Below, piece after piece: positions 35,316 to 43,291 of a stretch of DNA of 64,000 bases. A program made the translations under genes and the position numbers. The stretch's first letter is position 1. Each line of letters starts with the position of its first letter. This DNA comes from Cytobacillus horneckiae (GTDB lineage Bacteria > Bacillota > Bacilli > Bacillales > Cytobacillaceae): positions 1-64,000 of the forward strand of contig NZ_PISD01000034.1 of assembly GCF_002835735.1 (NCBI RefSeq), written 5' to 3'. The notes beneath the pieces were generated by a model that had not been told where the DNA came from, searched no databases, and saw only the letters and a list, made by a program, of their open reading frames with translations.

Positions 35316-36413
35316 TTATATAATTGGTAATAATAATGTTACCGAAAACCCGTCTTGCCCATCAATGATAACTTTTCCGTTCACAGTTGCAGCTCTTTCT
35401 TCCATACCTGAGATGCCTAGTCCTTTCGTAAACTTTTTTGATCCACTGCCATTATCTTTGACAACAACTTTAATTAACTTATTTAATACAGCAATATCTA
35501 CATGAATTTTCGTTGCTCCGCTGTACTTTAATGCATTTGTTAATGACTCTTTCACATTTTCTATAATGATTTTCCATTGAATCGGTGAGATGAGGTCAAT
35601 GCTACCTTTATATAAGAAATGAGTGGTTACTCCCTGTTTAACAACAAAGTCATCAATCATTAACTTTAAACGCTGAACGCCAATTTGCTCAGTTTTCGGT
35701 TTTAAGTTTTTTAAAGTAAAACGGATGCTGTCGATTCCATCACTAGATATATGTATCGCATTTTGCAGCAGTTCCTTTGCTTTCGTTTGATCCTTATCAA
35801 CTAGCCGTTTGGCGGCCTCCATTTGGATAAGTGCTCCTGCCATATTATGTCCTATTTGATCGTGAATTTCCTGGGAGATGCGATTCCGTTCCTCAAGCTT
35901 AATTGTATACTCGAGCTGTTTATTGAATTCAGCATTTTCAAGAAGCGATTTTGTTAAACGATCGTTAGTTTCTCTCATCTCATCCTCCTTCTCTACCCAT
36001 GCAGCTTCTTTCTTTAAGTATTGATCAATCAATGCAATTTGCACCATACTGATAACGGAAATGAAGCCATATAACAGCTGCAACTCTCTTTCTATAAAAA
36101 TAAGAGGGGCTATCGCTGACAGCAATAAAGGAAAATAGCGCTCAGTCCATTTAATGATCCATTCACACAGGTTCAATGGCAGCAATAGGATAAAGATTTG
36201 CTCTATAAATAAATGGCCGATAATGATAAGCATGATTGTCATCATGCTCATTATATGAATCACTGGCCGCTTCTGGAATAGATAGATTGTTAAGTTGCAG
36301 CTAATATACAAGAGAAAGAATAACAAACTCTCTGACCGTAATTGACTATCAAACAGCCAAATGATAATAAATCCGAGAATCACAGCCTTGAATACAATTA
36401 ACCATTTTTCCAT
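35316..36413 (-). CDS. lnrJ: NarL-type sensor histidine kinase (LnrJ-like)
   Basis: A 365-residue kinase with about five to six membrane segments in the first 130 residues and hardly any outside loop. A coil follows, then a HisKA_3 domain with LEERNRISQEIHDQIGHNMAG (phospho-acceptor His) and an ATPase domain (NVKESLTNALKYSGA; VVKDNGSGSKKF; GLGISGMEERA). The DesK/LnrJ layout fits detection of membrane-acting compounds. The gene follows the response regulator by 1 bp and precedes the transporter genes. Compared with B. subtilis yfiJ-yfiK, kinase and regulator order is swapped. Confidence 0.8.
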   Translation of the reverse strand: MEKWLIVFKAVILGFIIIWLFDSQLRSESLLFFLLYISCNLTIYLFQKRPVIHIMSMMTIMLIIIGHLFIEQIFILLLPLNLCEWIIKWTERYFPLLLSAIAPLIFIERELQLLYGFISVISMVQIALIDQYLKKEAAWVEKEDEMRETNDRLTKSLLENAEFNKQLEYTIKLEERNRISQEIHDQIGHNMAGALIQMEAAKRLVDKDQTKAKELLQNAIHISSDGIDSIRFTLKNLKPKTEQIGVQRLKLMIDDFVVKQGVTTHFLYKGSIDLISPIQWKIIIENVKESLTNALKYSGATKIHVDIAVLNKLIKVVVKDNGSGSKKFTKGLGISGMEERAATVNGKVIIDGQDGFSVTLLLPII

Positions 36414-36414
36414 A

Positions 36415-37053
36415 TTATTCTTCTTTACCCGTTAAATAATAGATAGCTATGTTTGTGCGATGCTTCAAATTTGCTTTCGATAAAATTGTACTTATATAAT
36501 TGGCGACAGTGCCTTCAGAAATAAAGATTTGCTTTGATATTTCCCGATTAGATAATCCTTTTGCTACAAGCTCCATAATACTAATTTCCCGTTCAGTAAA
36601 TAGTTCCCGGTCTATTTTATATGGAGCTTTCTTCTTTAATAAATTTAGTTTGATTTTATCAAGTACTGCATTTTGCATCACATTCTGCCCTTTATGGACC
36701 ATCCTGATCGCATCACGTATTTGTTCGGGATCATTATTTTTTAAAAGATAGCCTTTTGCCCCGTTTTGAATGGCCTCCAAAATATATTCATCGTCATCAA
36801 ATGTTGTTAAAATAAGCGGTTTGGCAGAAGTTCTTTCAGTCATTAGCTTTGTCGCTTCCACACCATTCATGACTGGCATGCGAACATCTAAAAGAGCGAC
36901 ATCAACTTGATTAGACTCGCAAAACTCCACTGCTTCTTTGCCATTATGAAAGATTCCCATTACTATAAATTCATTATATGAATTTAAAATAATTTTCATC
37001 CCTTCCCTTATAAAGCTATTATCATCGACAATAATCACATTGATTTTTTCCAT
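36415..37053 (-). CDS. lnrK: NarL-type response regulator (LnrK-like)
   Basis: A 212-residue response regulator. The receiver domain has IIVDDNSFIREGM, the phospho-acceptor Asp in DVALLDVRMPVMNG and the switch Lys in YLLKNNDPEQ. The LuxR-type HTH is FTEREISIMELVAKGLSNREISKQIFISEGTVANYISTILSKANL in family terms. It lies 18 bp after the GNAT gene, which suggests a common transcript. It probably activates the ABC transporter genes downstream. Confidence 0.82.
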   Translation of the reverse strand: MEKINVIIVDDNSFIREGMKIILNSYNEFIVMGIFHNGKEAVEFCESNQVDVALLDVRMPVMNGVEATKLMTERTSAKPLILTTFDDDEYILEAIQNGAKGYLLKNNDPEQIRDAIRMVHKGQNVMQNAVLDKIKLNLLKKKAPYKIDRELFTEREISIMELVAKGLSNREISKQIFISEGTVANYISTILSKANLKHRTNIAIYYLTGKEE

Positions 37054-37071
37054 AGCAATGCTTCCCCTTCC

Positions 37072-37884
37072 CTACATGAGCGGCTTCCAGATTGCGATTG
37101 TATAAGCGATTGTTAATCCCGCTTTTTCCATGTTTCTATGACTGGTACTGTTAAAGCTAGCCTGGCTAAAGATCATGTTTGAATGACGATTGGAAGCAGC
37201 GTGAATACGTTTTTTGATAAGCGCCTGATGGACACCTTTTCCCCTATGTTCAGGTATGACTGCGGCAGCATTAAGAGAAGCTGTATGACCATTTACATAA
37301 AGTACACCTAACCCAGCTGGCTCATTTTGATAGAATGCAAGGTAAAACGTCCAATCAGCATGATCATATAAAATCGCATTGTTTTCGGCTATTCCTTTCA
37401 TTGTGAATTCCGGTAGGTTAAATCCCTTTATGTAAAGCTTAGAAAACAGCTGAAATTCATCTCCTTTTATTTCTCGAATGACAATATTACCTTCCTGCTT
37501 CGGTGATTCGCAACGTTCTGCTTTTTTGTAAAAGGATGTATGAAAGCCGCTTTGATATAAACCTTCCTTTGCCATTGCAAACAATAGCTGATTGGAAGCG
37601 CCAACTGGTAATATATCAAATTGAACAGGAATGTTTCTCGCCTCATAGTACCGAAGAATTTCCTTGAGCTTATCAGCATCAAAGTCTGACATGCCAGTTA
37701 CTTTATTAAATGAGGGCCCTGGTATATTTTTCACTGTAAAAGCGGTTGCTTGGCCGAATTCCTTTATTTCCACTCCCATTGGATTCCCAGGTATCGATTG
37801 AATCGCTGACAGACGTGATCTAAGCGCTTGTGTTTCTGTCTGCCCGGCAATATGAGCGATCATCTCGTTTACTGCTGACGTCAT
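37072..37884 (-). CDS. GNAT-family acetyltransferase heading the lnr-like locus
   Basis: A 270-residue protein with an N-terminal region of unknown role and a C-terminal GNAT domain (about 130-270). The latter has the acetyl-CoA loop VIPEHRGKGVHQALIKKRIHAA and SQASFNSTSHRNMEKAGL. The first 120 residues include a second, degenerate GNAT-like part, so it may be a tandem-GNAT protein. Its stop lies 18 bp upstream of the response regulator start on the same strand. It could modify the compound exported by the transporter or be unrelated. The ribosome binding site is GGGGAG with long spacing. Confidence 0.78.
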   Translation of the reverse strand: MTSAVNEMIAHIAGQTETQALRSRLSAIQSIPGNPMGVEIKEFGQATAFTVKNIPGPSFNKVTGMSDFDADKLKEILRYYEARNIPVQFDILPVGASNQLLFAMAKEGLYQSGFHTSFYKKAERCESPKQEGNIVIREIKGDEFQLFSKLYIKGFNLPEFTMKGIAENNAILYDHADWTFYLAFYQNEPAGLGVLYVNGHTASLNAAAVIPEHRGKGVHQALIKKRIHAASNRHSNMIFSQASFNSTSHRNMEKAGLTIAYTIAIWKPLM

Positions 37885-37993
37885 TTTTCTTCAACTCCCC
37901 TAAACTCGATAAACAATAATTCAATATGTATCCTCGTATTTCCTTTCCTGTTTTTACAAATGATAAAAACCCGGCTGAACACAGCCAGGTACA

Positions 37994-38917
37994 TTATTCA
38001 TCTTGATTTTTATAAACAGAATGATAAATGAGACGATCATCTTCCCAACGTACAGTTATCGTCTGAATGCCCGTATGATTTTCGAATGTATTTTCCTTCC
38101 CCGCTCCTTGCACCCTACGCCAACCAGATTCCTCAATTTTCTCCAAATAAAGAGCAAATTTCTCTGCTGATGGATTTCTCCAAACATAAACCTTGTCATC
38201 ATAATCAACCGTTACTGGCATAAGATCAATTGGAAATGGAAATGAATCGTAACCGTGTGTCACATAAAGAGGTTCATCATGGATGTACGGTTCCGTTCCT
38301 CTTATTTTGAGTGTTGCGATCAAATAAAATATATCTGCATATTCAAGCTTTGGATAATCGATGCTAAAATGATACCATTTACCGTTTGATGGGATGAAAA
38401 AGTGATAGCGAAGAGCTGTATCTTCCATTTTGACATGCTCAATATACATTTCTGTTTTATATGGAAAATTCTCCAATTCATTATCTACAAACATTGAATG
38501 AGTTTGTATAATTTCTTGTTTTTCACCTTCATTTACCTCATTAATTTCCCCGACAGGAACTTTCTCACCCACTTCGTAAATAGCAAGCCTGTCATTCTCT
38601 TTCTCAACATAGACATTGTCTAATCCCCAGCCAAATTGATCGCTGCTGAGCGGAAGGCTCTCCACCTGTATAATCGGTTCCTCTCTGTTTTCTCCAACTG
38701 TGTTTCCATTGAGGTTCAATAGCAATAGGGTGCCGCCAATGAGAATAAATAATGAGGCAGCGAAAGGAAGCAGCCACTGAAATCTATTTTTCCTTACTGG
38801 CGTATTGCTATCGCTTCTTATACTTTTCCATATACGCCGACGTACCGAATCCTTCCCTTCCTCAGGCGGAACAAAGGACCTCAGTTTTTCCCACTCACTA
38901 TCTTGTAATTTGCTCAA
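37994..38917 (-). CDS. Membrane-anchored anti-sigma factor of the ECF unit
   Basis: A 307-residue protein. A short cytoplasmic N-terminus of about 45 residues (SEWEKLRSFVPPEEGKDSVRRRIW) is followed by one membrane helix (WLLPFAASLFILIGGTLLLL, about 47-66) and a large extracytoplasmic domain of about 240 residues with no recognised family. The gene overlaps the ECF sigma gene by 20 bp, the usual mark of a cognate anti-sigma factor. No zinc-binding HxxxCxxC motif is present. The big outer domain is the likely sensor. The role is inferred from position and topology. Confidence 0.75.
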   Translation of the reverse strand: MSKLQDSEWEKLRSFVPPEEGKDSVRRRIWKSIRSDSNTPVRKNRFQWLLPFAASLFILIGGTLLLLNLNGNTVGENREEPIIQVESLPLSSDQFGWGLDNVYVEKENDRLAIYEVGEKVPVGEINEVNEGEKQEIIQTHSMFVDNELENFPYKTEMYIEHVKMEDTALRYHFFIPSNGKWYHFSIDYPKLEYADIFYLIATLKIRGTEPYIHDEPLYVTHGYDSFPFPIDLMPVTVDYDDKVYVWRNPSAEKFALYLEKIEESGWRRVQGAGKENTFENHTGIQTITVRWEDDRLIYHSVYKNQDE

Positions 38918-39434
38918 TTTGTCCGCCCCCTTTCATCCCGCTTGCTTTTTTTAGTGCCACGGTTGCACGCGATAGCGTTTTTCTTACCTTTGACTCAGAC
39001 CAATTTAGGATAGCAGCGATTTCTTTAGTAGAACACTCTTCAATATTTTTCAAAATTACAACCATGCGGTAATTTGGTTTAAGCTTGCTAATCTCTGTTA
39101 GAATCTGTCTCACTTCATCTCTATTTTGAACAGTTTGTTCAACATTTTCGGAAGAGGGGATATCTGCAAAAACGTTTGTGAGCGAGAAAATACTTCTGCG
39201 CTTTCTTTTTCTGATTTCATCTAGCACAATATGCTTTGCAATACTGAACAGCCATGTTTTTACATTTGACTGATGTTTAAAGCCTGCCATCGCACTATAG
39301 GCACGCACAAATGTATCATGGACAAAATCTTCGCAAACTTGCTGATCCCCAATCATATAGAGAATAAAACGATAAATGTCCTCATAGTACATGTCGTACC
39401 ATTCCATTAGAATTTGCTGATTATCCTTTCCCAA
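38898..39434 (-). CDS. ECF-family RNA polymerase sigma factor
   Basis: A 178-residue ECF sigma factor. Region 2 has EDIYRFILYMIGDQQVCEDFVHDTFVRAYSAMAGF and VKTWLFSIAKHIVLDEIRKRKRR in family terms, and region 4 has LKPNYRMVVILKNIEECSTKEIAAILNWSESKVRKTLSRA. It is like SigX/SigV-type Bacillus sigma factors but not clearly one of them. The start is TTG 39434, 7 nt after GAGG. The promoter at 39474-39499 fits ECF autoregulation. It overlaps the anti-sigma gene, so activity is probably released by an envelope signal. Confidence 0.92.
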   Translation of the reverse strand: MGKDNQQILMEWYDMYYEDIYRFILYMIGDQQVCEDFVHDTFVRAYSAMAGFKHQSNVKTWLFSIAKHIVLDEIRKRKRRSIFSLTNVFADIPSSENVEQTVQNRDEVRQILTEISKLKPNYRMVVILKNIEECSTKEIAAILNWSESKVRKTLSRATVALKKASGMKGGGQIEQITR

Positions 39435-39473
39435 ACGCCATCCTCACCTGCCTTACACTGAATTTACTTATTA

Positions 39474-39499
39474 GTCGATTTAAAACTAGAGTTGTGACA
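39474..39499 (-). promoter_or_regulatory. ECF-type autoregulatory promoter
   Basis: On the minus strand TGTCAC, 16 nt, CGAC, compared with the common ECF pattern TGAAAC-N16/17-CGTC. The sigma gene starts about 40 bp downstream, giving a leader of about 30 nt. Confidence 0.65.
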
Positions 39500-39533
39500 T
39501 TTTTTATTACCGCAGACAAAAAAAATTGGATGA

Positions 39534-40010
39534 TTATCGATCCAATCTTTTCCTTTCATATCGCAATGATTCCTGTTTTAGCCTTTCAGATTTTTCAACT
39601 ATGCTGTATTCATTTGTCTTAATTAAGGTAATAGCATTTTCTTCAGAAAAACGAGCTAGTTCTGCAAATATCGTTGATGGGGTAAATAATAATAGTGGAA
39701 CATTTCTGCCTTTATGCGTACAGATTATCGCTTTTTTCTCCTTCCATCCCGTACGGGTAAATCTGATTTCCCGTATATCTTCCGGATGAAGGATTCTTTT
39801 ATACAAGCTAAACTTATAAAACCTAATTTTATAGCTGAATGTTGATTGCGTTACCTTCACCTCGAAGTTAGTAAAAAAGGAAACAGCCATGAATATTCCG
39901 ATGATAAGAAAATAAGGAGAGTGCTTTGTTGCTAAGGAATATAATATTCCAATGGTAAACGTACTGATTATATAAAGAAGAGCTGGTGGCTGAACTTGTT
40001 TATATTCCAT
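39534..40010 (-). CDS. Small membrane protein with PH-like domain, unknown function
   Basis: A 158-residue protein with two N-terminal membrane helices (about 11-29 and 32-48) followed by a soluble basic domain (YKFSLYKRILHPEDIREIRFTRTGWKEKK, family terms) that resembles bacterial PH-like domains of the YdbS/YdbT kind. It ends with a charged tail. It lies just upstream of the ECF sigma gene on the same strand but is separated by the sigma promoter. I do not recognise a specific family. The ATG follows GCGGAGGATGATGATAT. Confidence 0.6.
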   Translation of the reverse strand: MEYKQVQPPALLYIISTFTIGILYSLATKHSPYFLIIGIFMAVSFFTNFEVKVTQSTFSYKIRFYKFSLYKRILHPEDIREIRFTRTGWKEKKAIICTHKGRNVPLLLFTPSTIFAELARFSEENAITLIKTNEYSIVEKSERLKQESLRYERKRLDR

Positions 40011-40227
40011 ATATCATCATCCTCCGCTTAATAGTTATTCAGATCAGATGCATTGTCATTATACACCAAATATCGACTAAATTTTAAATTTTTTTACAAT
40101 TCCGGCGCTTTCTTTTGACTAGTAAAACCTCCCCATGACTACTCTATCTTTAAACAATTGACTAATCACGTTAAGATAGAAATATAAGCATAAATTGACA
40201 AATTTCTAAATTTTATAAACTTTTTCA

Positions 40228-40256
40228 TTGTCAGTGCTCTAAAAACAATATAAAAT
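40228..40256 (+). promoter_or_regulatory. Candidate sigma-A promoter of the KinB-like gene
   Basis: TTGTCA, 17 nt, TAAAAT, ending 31 bp before the start codon. Alternatives exist in this AT-rich region. Confidence 0.4.
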
Positions 40257-40286
40257 TTTCGTATACGCGAAAAAGGATGTGAAAAA

Positions 40287-41540
40287 ATGGAAATAACATC
40301 TCATTTTTTCCTTAATCTATCACTATTAACAATCATTCTATTTATTTCACTCGTATGGATTGAAAAAAACGTTAAATTCAATTATTCAAAAACTGCTGCT
40401 TTTTTTTGCTTGTCAGTAATGATTTGGATTTGTTTCCTTTTCTCTTATGAACCTGAACCAGGCATATTATTGGATTTAAGAATTATTCCTGTTGTTCTCG
40501 GCGGACTTTATGTTGGAGTTGGGCCTCTTCTGGCAGTTTTCGTAATTTTGTTAAGATTTTTTTATGGGGTAAATGCTGGTTTTGTTTTTACTGTTATTGA
40601 ATACATCTTGCTTTCTGTTATTTTTTGGTACTTATATCCAAAGTTTTGGGCGATGTCGGCACATAAACGCATTTCTTTTTCAGTTGTCTTAACGATTGGC
40701 ATAAGCCTAATTACCCTTATTTTTTTTGAACTCTCGTCTGCAGGTGTCAACCAATTTGATATTTGGTTTGCCTTGTTCGTCATTCCCCCATTAGGTGTTG
40801 GAATGGCGGTTTATATTATTGAATTTGTTATAAAAACCATTGATATGCAGCAAAAGTTAATCATAACTGAAAAACTGGAAGCTGTGGAACAGATGGGTGC
40901 AGCTATTTCACATGAGATACGGAATCCACTTACAGCCGCAAGCGGATTTGTACAGCTATTAAAAGAGCAAGCGCTGCCAGCTCAAAAAAGGATAGAATAC
41001 TTGGAAATTGTGCAAAGTGAATTAGAGTCTGCAGAAAGAGTGATTCAAAATTACTTAACATTTTCCAAACCCTCTCTTGACAGCATCGAGGAAATAGCAG
41101 TCAAAAGAGAATTAACCCATGTAATTAGCATTTTAAAACCAATTGCTAACCAAAATTCAGTTGAATTCATAACAAACTTTGCAATTTTAGGCATCATTGA
41201 AGGTGATAAACAAAAATTTCAGCAATGCTTTTTGAATGTCATTAAAAATGCGATTGAATCGATGCCAAGAGGTGGACAGCTGTACATAAACTCGATTTAT
41301 ACGAATTCACAAATAATTATAGAAATAAAAGATACCGGCTCAGGCATGACTGACGATCAAATAAAAAGACTTGGAGAGCCATATTATTCCACGAAAGGAG
41401 CTAAAGGGACCGGGTTAGGAATGATGGTTGTATTCAGTATCGCCCGAGCCATGAAAGGAACAATAAAAGTAAAGAGTAAAGTTGGTGAAGGAACTACGTT
41501 TACTTTTATTTTTCCAAATGTATATCCTTCCTCTTCATAG
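40287..41540 (+). CDS. KinB-like sensor histidine kinase
   Basis: A 417-residue kinase with six membrane segments in the first 190 residues and short loops (RIIPVVLGGLYVGVGPLLAVF belongs to a 5TM-type sensor module). The HisKA domain has MGAAISHEIRNPLTAASGFVQLL (phospho-acceptor His near 210), and the ATPase domain has NVIKNAIESMPRGG, DTGSGMTDDQIKRLGEPYYSTK and GTGLGMMV. The topology and the ISHEIRNPLT...GFVQLL and LGEPYYS blocks match sporulation kinase KinB (428 residues in B. subtilis), which phosphorylates Spo0F. No response regulator is adjacent, consistent with an orphan phosphorelay kinase. No KapB gene is seen nearby, so the symbol is withheld. Confidence 0.85.
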   Translation: MEITSHFFLNLSLLTIILFISLVWIEKNVKFNYSKTAAFFCLSVMIWICFLFSYEPEPGILLDLRIIPVVLGGLYVGVGPLLAVFVILLRFFYGVNAGFVFTVIEYILLSVIFWYLYPKFWAMSAHKRISFSVVLTIGISLITLIFFELSSAGVNQFDIWFALFVIPPLGVGMAVYIIEFVIKTIDMQQKLIITEKLEAVEQMGAAISHEIRNPLTAASGFVQLLKEQALPAQKRIEYLEIVQSELESAERVIQNYLTFSKPSLDSIEEIAVKRELTHVISILKPIANQNSVEFITNFAILGIIEGDKQKFQQCFLNVIKNAIESMPRGGQLYINSIYTNSQIIIEIKDTGSGMTDDQIKRLGEPYYSTKGAKGTGLGMMVVFSIARAMKGTIKVKSKVGEGTTFTFIFPNVYPSSS

Positions 41541-41576
41541 AAAAGATCTGTGCATATACTATTGCACAGGTCTTTT
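41541..41576 (+). terminator. Terminator of the KinB-like gene
   Basis: AAAAGATCTGTGCA pairs with TGCACAGGTCTTTT (one G-U-type mismatch), directly after the stop codon, then a T run. Confidence 0.85.
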
Positions 41577-41627
41577 TCAATTATGAATTGGCTATTTATG
41601 ATGAGGCATTATCGGTGTGGTATTTTC

Positions 41628-42070
41628 TCATTGTGGAGCAAGCAAATGCTCTTCAATTATATTTAACCCATTTTGATTATTCACATAATCGATCATATGA
41701 TTCTTCAAATTAGGAAACAGAGTAATATGCTAAAATTTTGCAAAGATATCCATTCCACATTGTTTTGATTCTCATCGGTATTATCCGGCAGCTTCTTTTC
41801 TTTTACATGCGAACATTAAGCCGATAGAGTGAGTCTTCCCTTGTCCGTATGCAAGCAGATACGGAACAAACTAATAAACAAATATAAGTCGCCCAACTTC
41901 TACACCAACAGATGTCTCTTCCTTTGCTTACCGTTTGACAGTGTCCCGGTTCAACCCCACCTCTTAGAGAAAGATAATGCAAGCCTCTTTTATCTTCAAA
42001 TCCTACTAGCAAGCTTGCATCATTTTCCTTTATGATGGCACCAGCTCCTGCCTCTCATATGATTCGTCAA
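41628..42070 (-). pseudogene. Decayed NUDIX hydrolase gene
   Basis: Conceptual translation across frames gives a recognisable NUDIX protein. The first frame reads AGAIIKENDASLLVGFEDKRG and then SLRGGVEPG. After a +/-1 shift it continues TVKR-stop-AKEETSVGVEVGRLIFVY, together matching the NUDIX box (GX5EX7REXXEEXG), then YGQGKTHSIGLMFACKRKEAAG. Towards the end it reads HITLFPNLKNHMIDYVNNQN and NIIEEHLLAPQ before a stop at 41628. At least one frameshift and five in-frame stops are present. A start-like TTG at 42070 after GGGAGGAG remains. It is a clear, fairly recent pseudogene of an ADP-sugar or nucleotide-type pyrophosphohydrolase. Confidence 0.8.
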
Positions 42071-42086
42071 CTATTCTCCTCCCTCT

Positions 42087-42560
42087 TTAAACTTTTTTCA
42101 ATCTCTTCCTTGCTGTTTGATTTTCCTTCGTAATTAATATTTGTTCGAAGGCTTTTCCTAGTCCATATTTTGGCATGTTACTATATAATGCTTCACATTG
42201 CCCTTTCTTTATTTGATAGCTTTCGTGAAAAATTCCCACTGTACCATCAGAGCCAATTTTTTGAGAGAAGTTTTTCCATGCTTCTGCATGTCTCTCTCCT
42301 CTTGCATATGCTTCCAAATCATCGAAGCTGCGCCAATATTGAGTGAGTGTAATTATCCGCCATCCTAAAGAATATTCAGAATGCAAAAAACCCCATTCAG
42401 GATTTTGATAAAGCTCTTTTATCATTGGCCCCATCGCCTGTGCAACTGGAAGCCACTTCGTAACTGCAGTAAGCTTATTAATGCGCATTCCAATAATAAA
42501 AACGACAAAATCGTCCTTCACTTCGGCAGTATATCTACCTGGATAAATCGTAGTCTTCAT
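42087..42560 (-). CDS. DUF4188 family (monooxygenase-like) protein
   Basis: A 157-residue protein of the DUF4188 type, related to ferredoxin-like dimeric heme or aldoxime-handling proteins: YPGRYTAEVKDDFVVFIIGMRINK, WLPVAQAMGPMIKELYQNPEWGFL in family terms, QYWRSFDDLEAYARGERHAEAW and a late GIFHESYQI. The reaction is unknown. The start is the ATG at 42560, 7 nt after AAGGAG. Its promoter region contains a 17-bp palindrome identical to one in front of the adjacent TetR gene, so it is almost certainly the regulator's target. Confidence 0.85.
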   Translation of the reverse strand: MKTTIYPGRYTAEVKDDFVVFIIGMRINKLTAVTKWLPVAQAMGPMIKELYQNPEWGFLHSEYSLGWRIITLTQYWRSFDDLEAYARGERHAEAWKNFSQKIGSDGTVGIFHESYQIKKGQCEALYSNMPKYGLGKAFEQILITKENQTARKRLKKV

Positions 42561-42599
42561 TTCCATTCTCCTTTTTGGCTCCATCGCCTTCGTTGTTTT

Positions 42600-42616
42600 A
42601 TTAACCAATGGTCAAT
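42600..42616. promoter_or_regulatory. TetR operator, copy 1 (DUF4188 promoter)
   Basis: ATTAACCAATGGTCAAT, a palindrome with one asymmetric pair. It is the exact reverse complement of the sequence at 43234-43250. It lies 40 bp upstream of the DUF4188 start codon. Confidence 0.85.
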
Positions 42617-42645
42617 TATTTTCGAAAATAAAGATTGGCCCATAT

Positions 42646-43215
42646 TTATGCCAACCCTTTTATGATAAATAAAGCATGTGCTTCAGCATATTCCTTTACT
42701 TCATTGTATTCCTTCACATATCCGCAATGATGTGACACAAATCCATGTAAAGCAACAAACGCCGAATAAATTAATGACGGTTCTGTATTTTGATTTTTTA
42801 ATTGCAATATGGCGTATTCGAATTGATAGTAGCTTTTCGTTGCCGCTTCATGCGCCAGACTATCTACTTCAGCATTTTTCATCATAAACATAAATTCATA
42901 TTGTTTTTGATGATTTAAGCCGAATTTCATGAAGCAAATCAAAATATCTAGAAGCTTTTGATGGTTTTCTTTCGTTGAATTTATAATTTCTTTTAATAGC
43001 TGATTTAAATGTTCAAAATCCTTCTCAACCACTGCATAAAATAACTCAATTTTATTTTTAAAATGATAATAAAGTGCACCATGGCTGCAGCCAAGCTGAC
43101 TAGCAACACCACGCATCGTCACTTTTTCAAATCCCTTCGCGATAAATTGATGCCTCGCTGCATTTACAATTTCCTCTTTAGTAAGTACTTCGGACGATGG
43201 TTTTCGCGGTGACAT
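42646..43215 (-). CDS. TetR/AcrR-family repressor
   Basis: A 189-residue regulator. The N-terminal TetR HTH is ILTKEEIVNAARHQFIAKGFEKVTMRGVASQLGCSHGALYYHFKNKIELFYAV in family terms (DNA-recognition helix around SHGALYYHF). The C-terminal ligand domain has no recognised ligand signature. The ATG follows TAGAGGAGAGTAAAACGTT. Identical 17-bp palindromes before this gene and before the DUF4188 gene indicate autoregulation plus control of that neighbour. Confidence 0.92.
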   Translation of the reverse strand: MSPRKPSSEVLTKEEIVNAARHQFIAKGFEKVTMRGVASQLGCSHGALYYHFKNKIELFYAVVEKDFEHLNQLLKEIINSTKENHQKLLDILICFMKFGLNHQKQYEFMFMMKNAEVDSLAHEAATKSYYQFEYAILQLKNQNTEPSLIYSAFVALHGFVSHHCGYVKEYNEVKEYAEAHALFIIKGLA

Positions 43216-43233
43216 AACGTTTTACTCTCCTCT

Positions 43234-43250
43234 ATTGACCATTGGTTAAT
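43234..43250. promoter_or_regulatory. TetR operator, copy 2 (own promoter)
   Basis: ATTGACCATTGGTTAAT, exact reverse complement of the site at 42600-42616. It lies 19 bp upstream of the TetR start codon, just before its ribosome binding site, so it blocks its own transcription. Confidence 0.85.
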
Positions 43251-43291
43251 AAAAAGTATATCAGAAGGTGAATTCATTTTCAAAATATTTT

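Noticed and set aside
41803-42012. A 69-residue minus-strand ORF as a gene
   Set aside because: It is one frame of the decayed NUDIX gene; its second half is out-of-frame translation.
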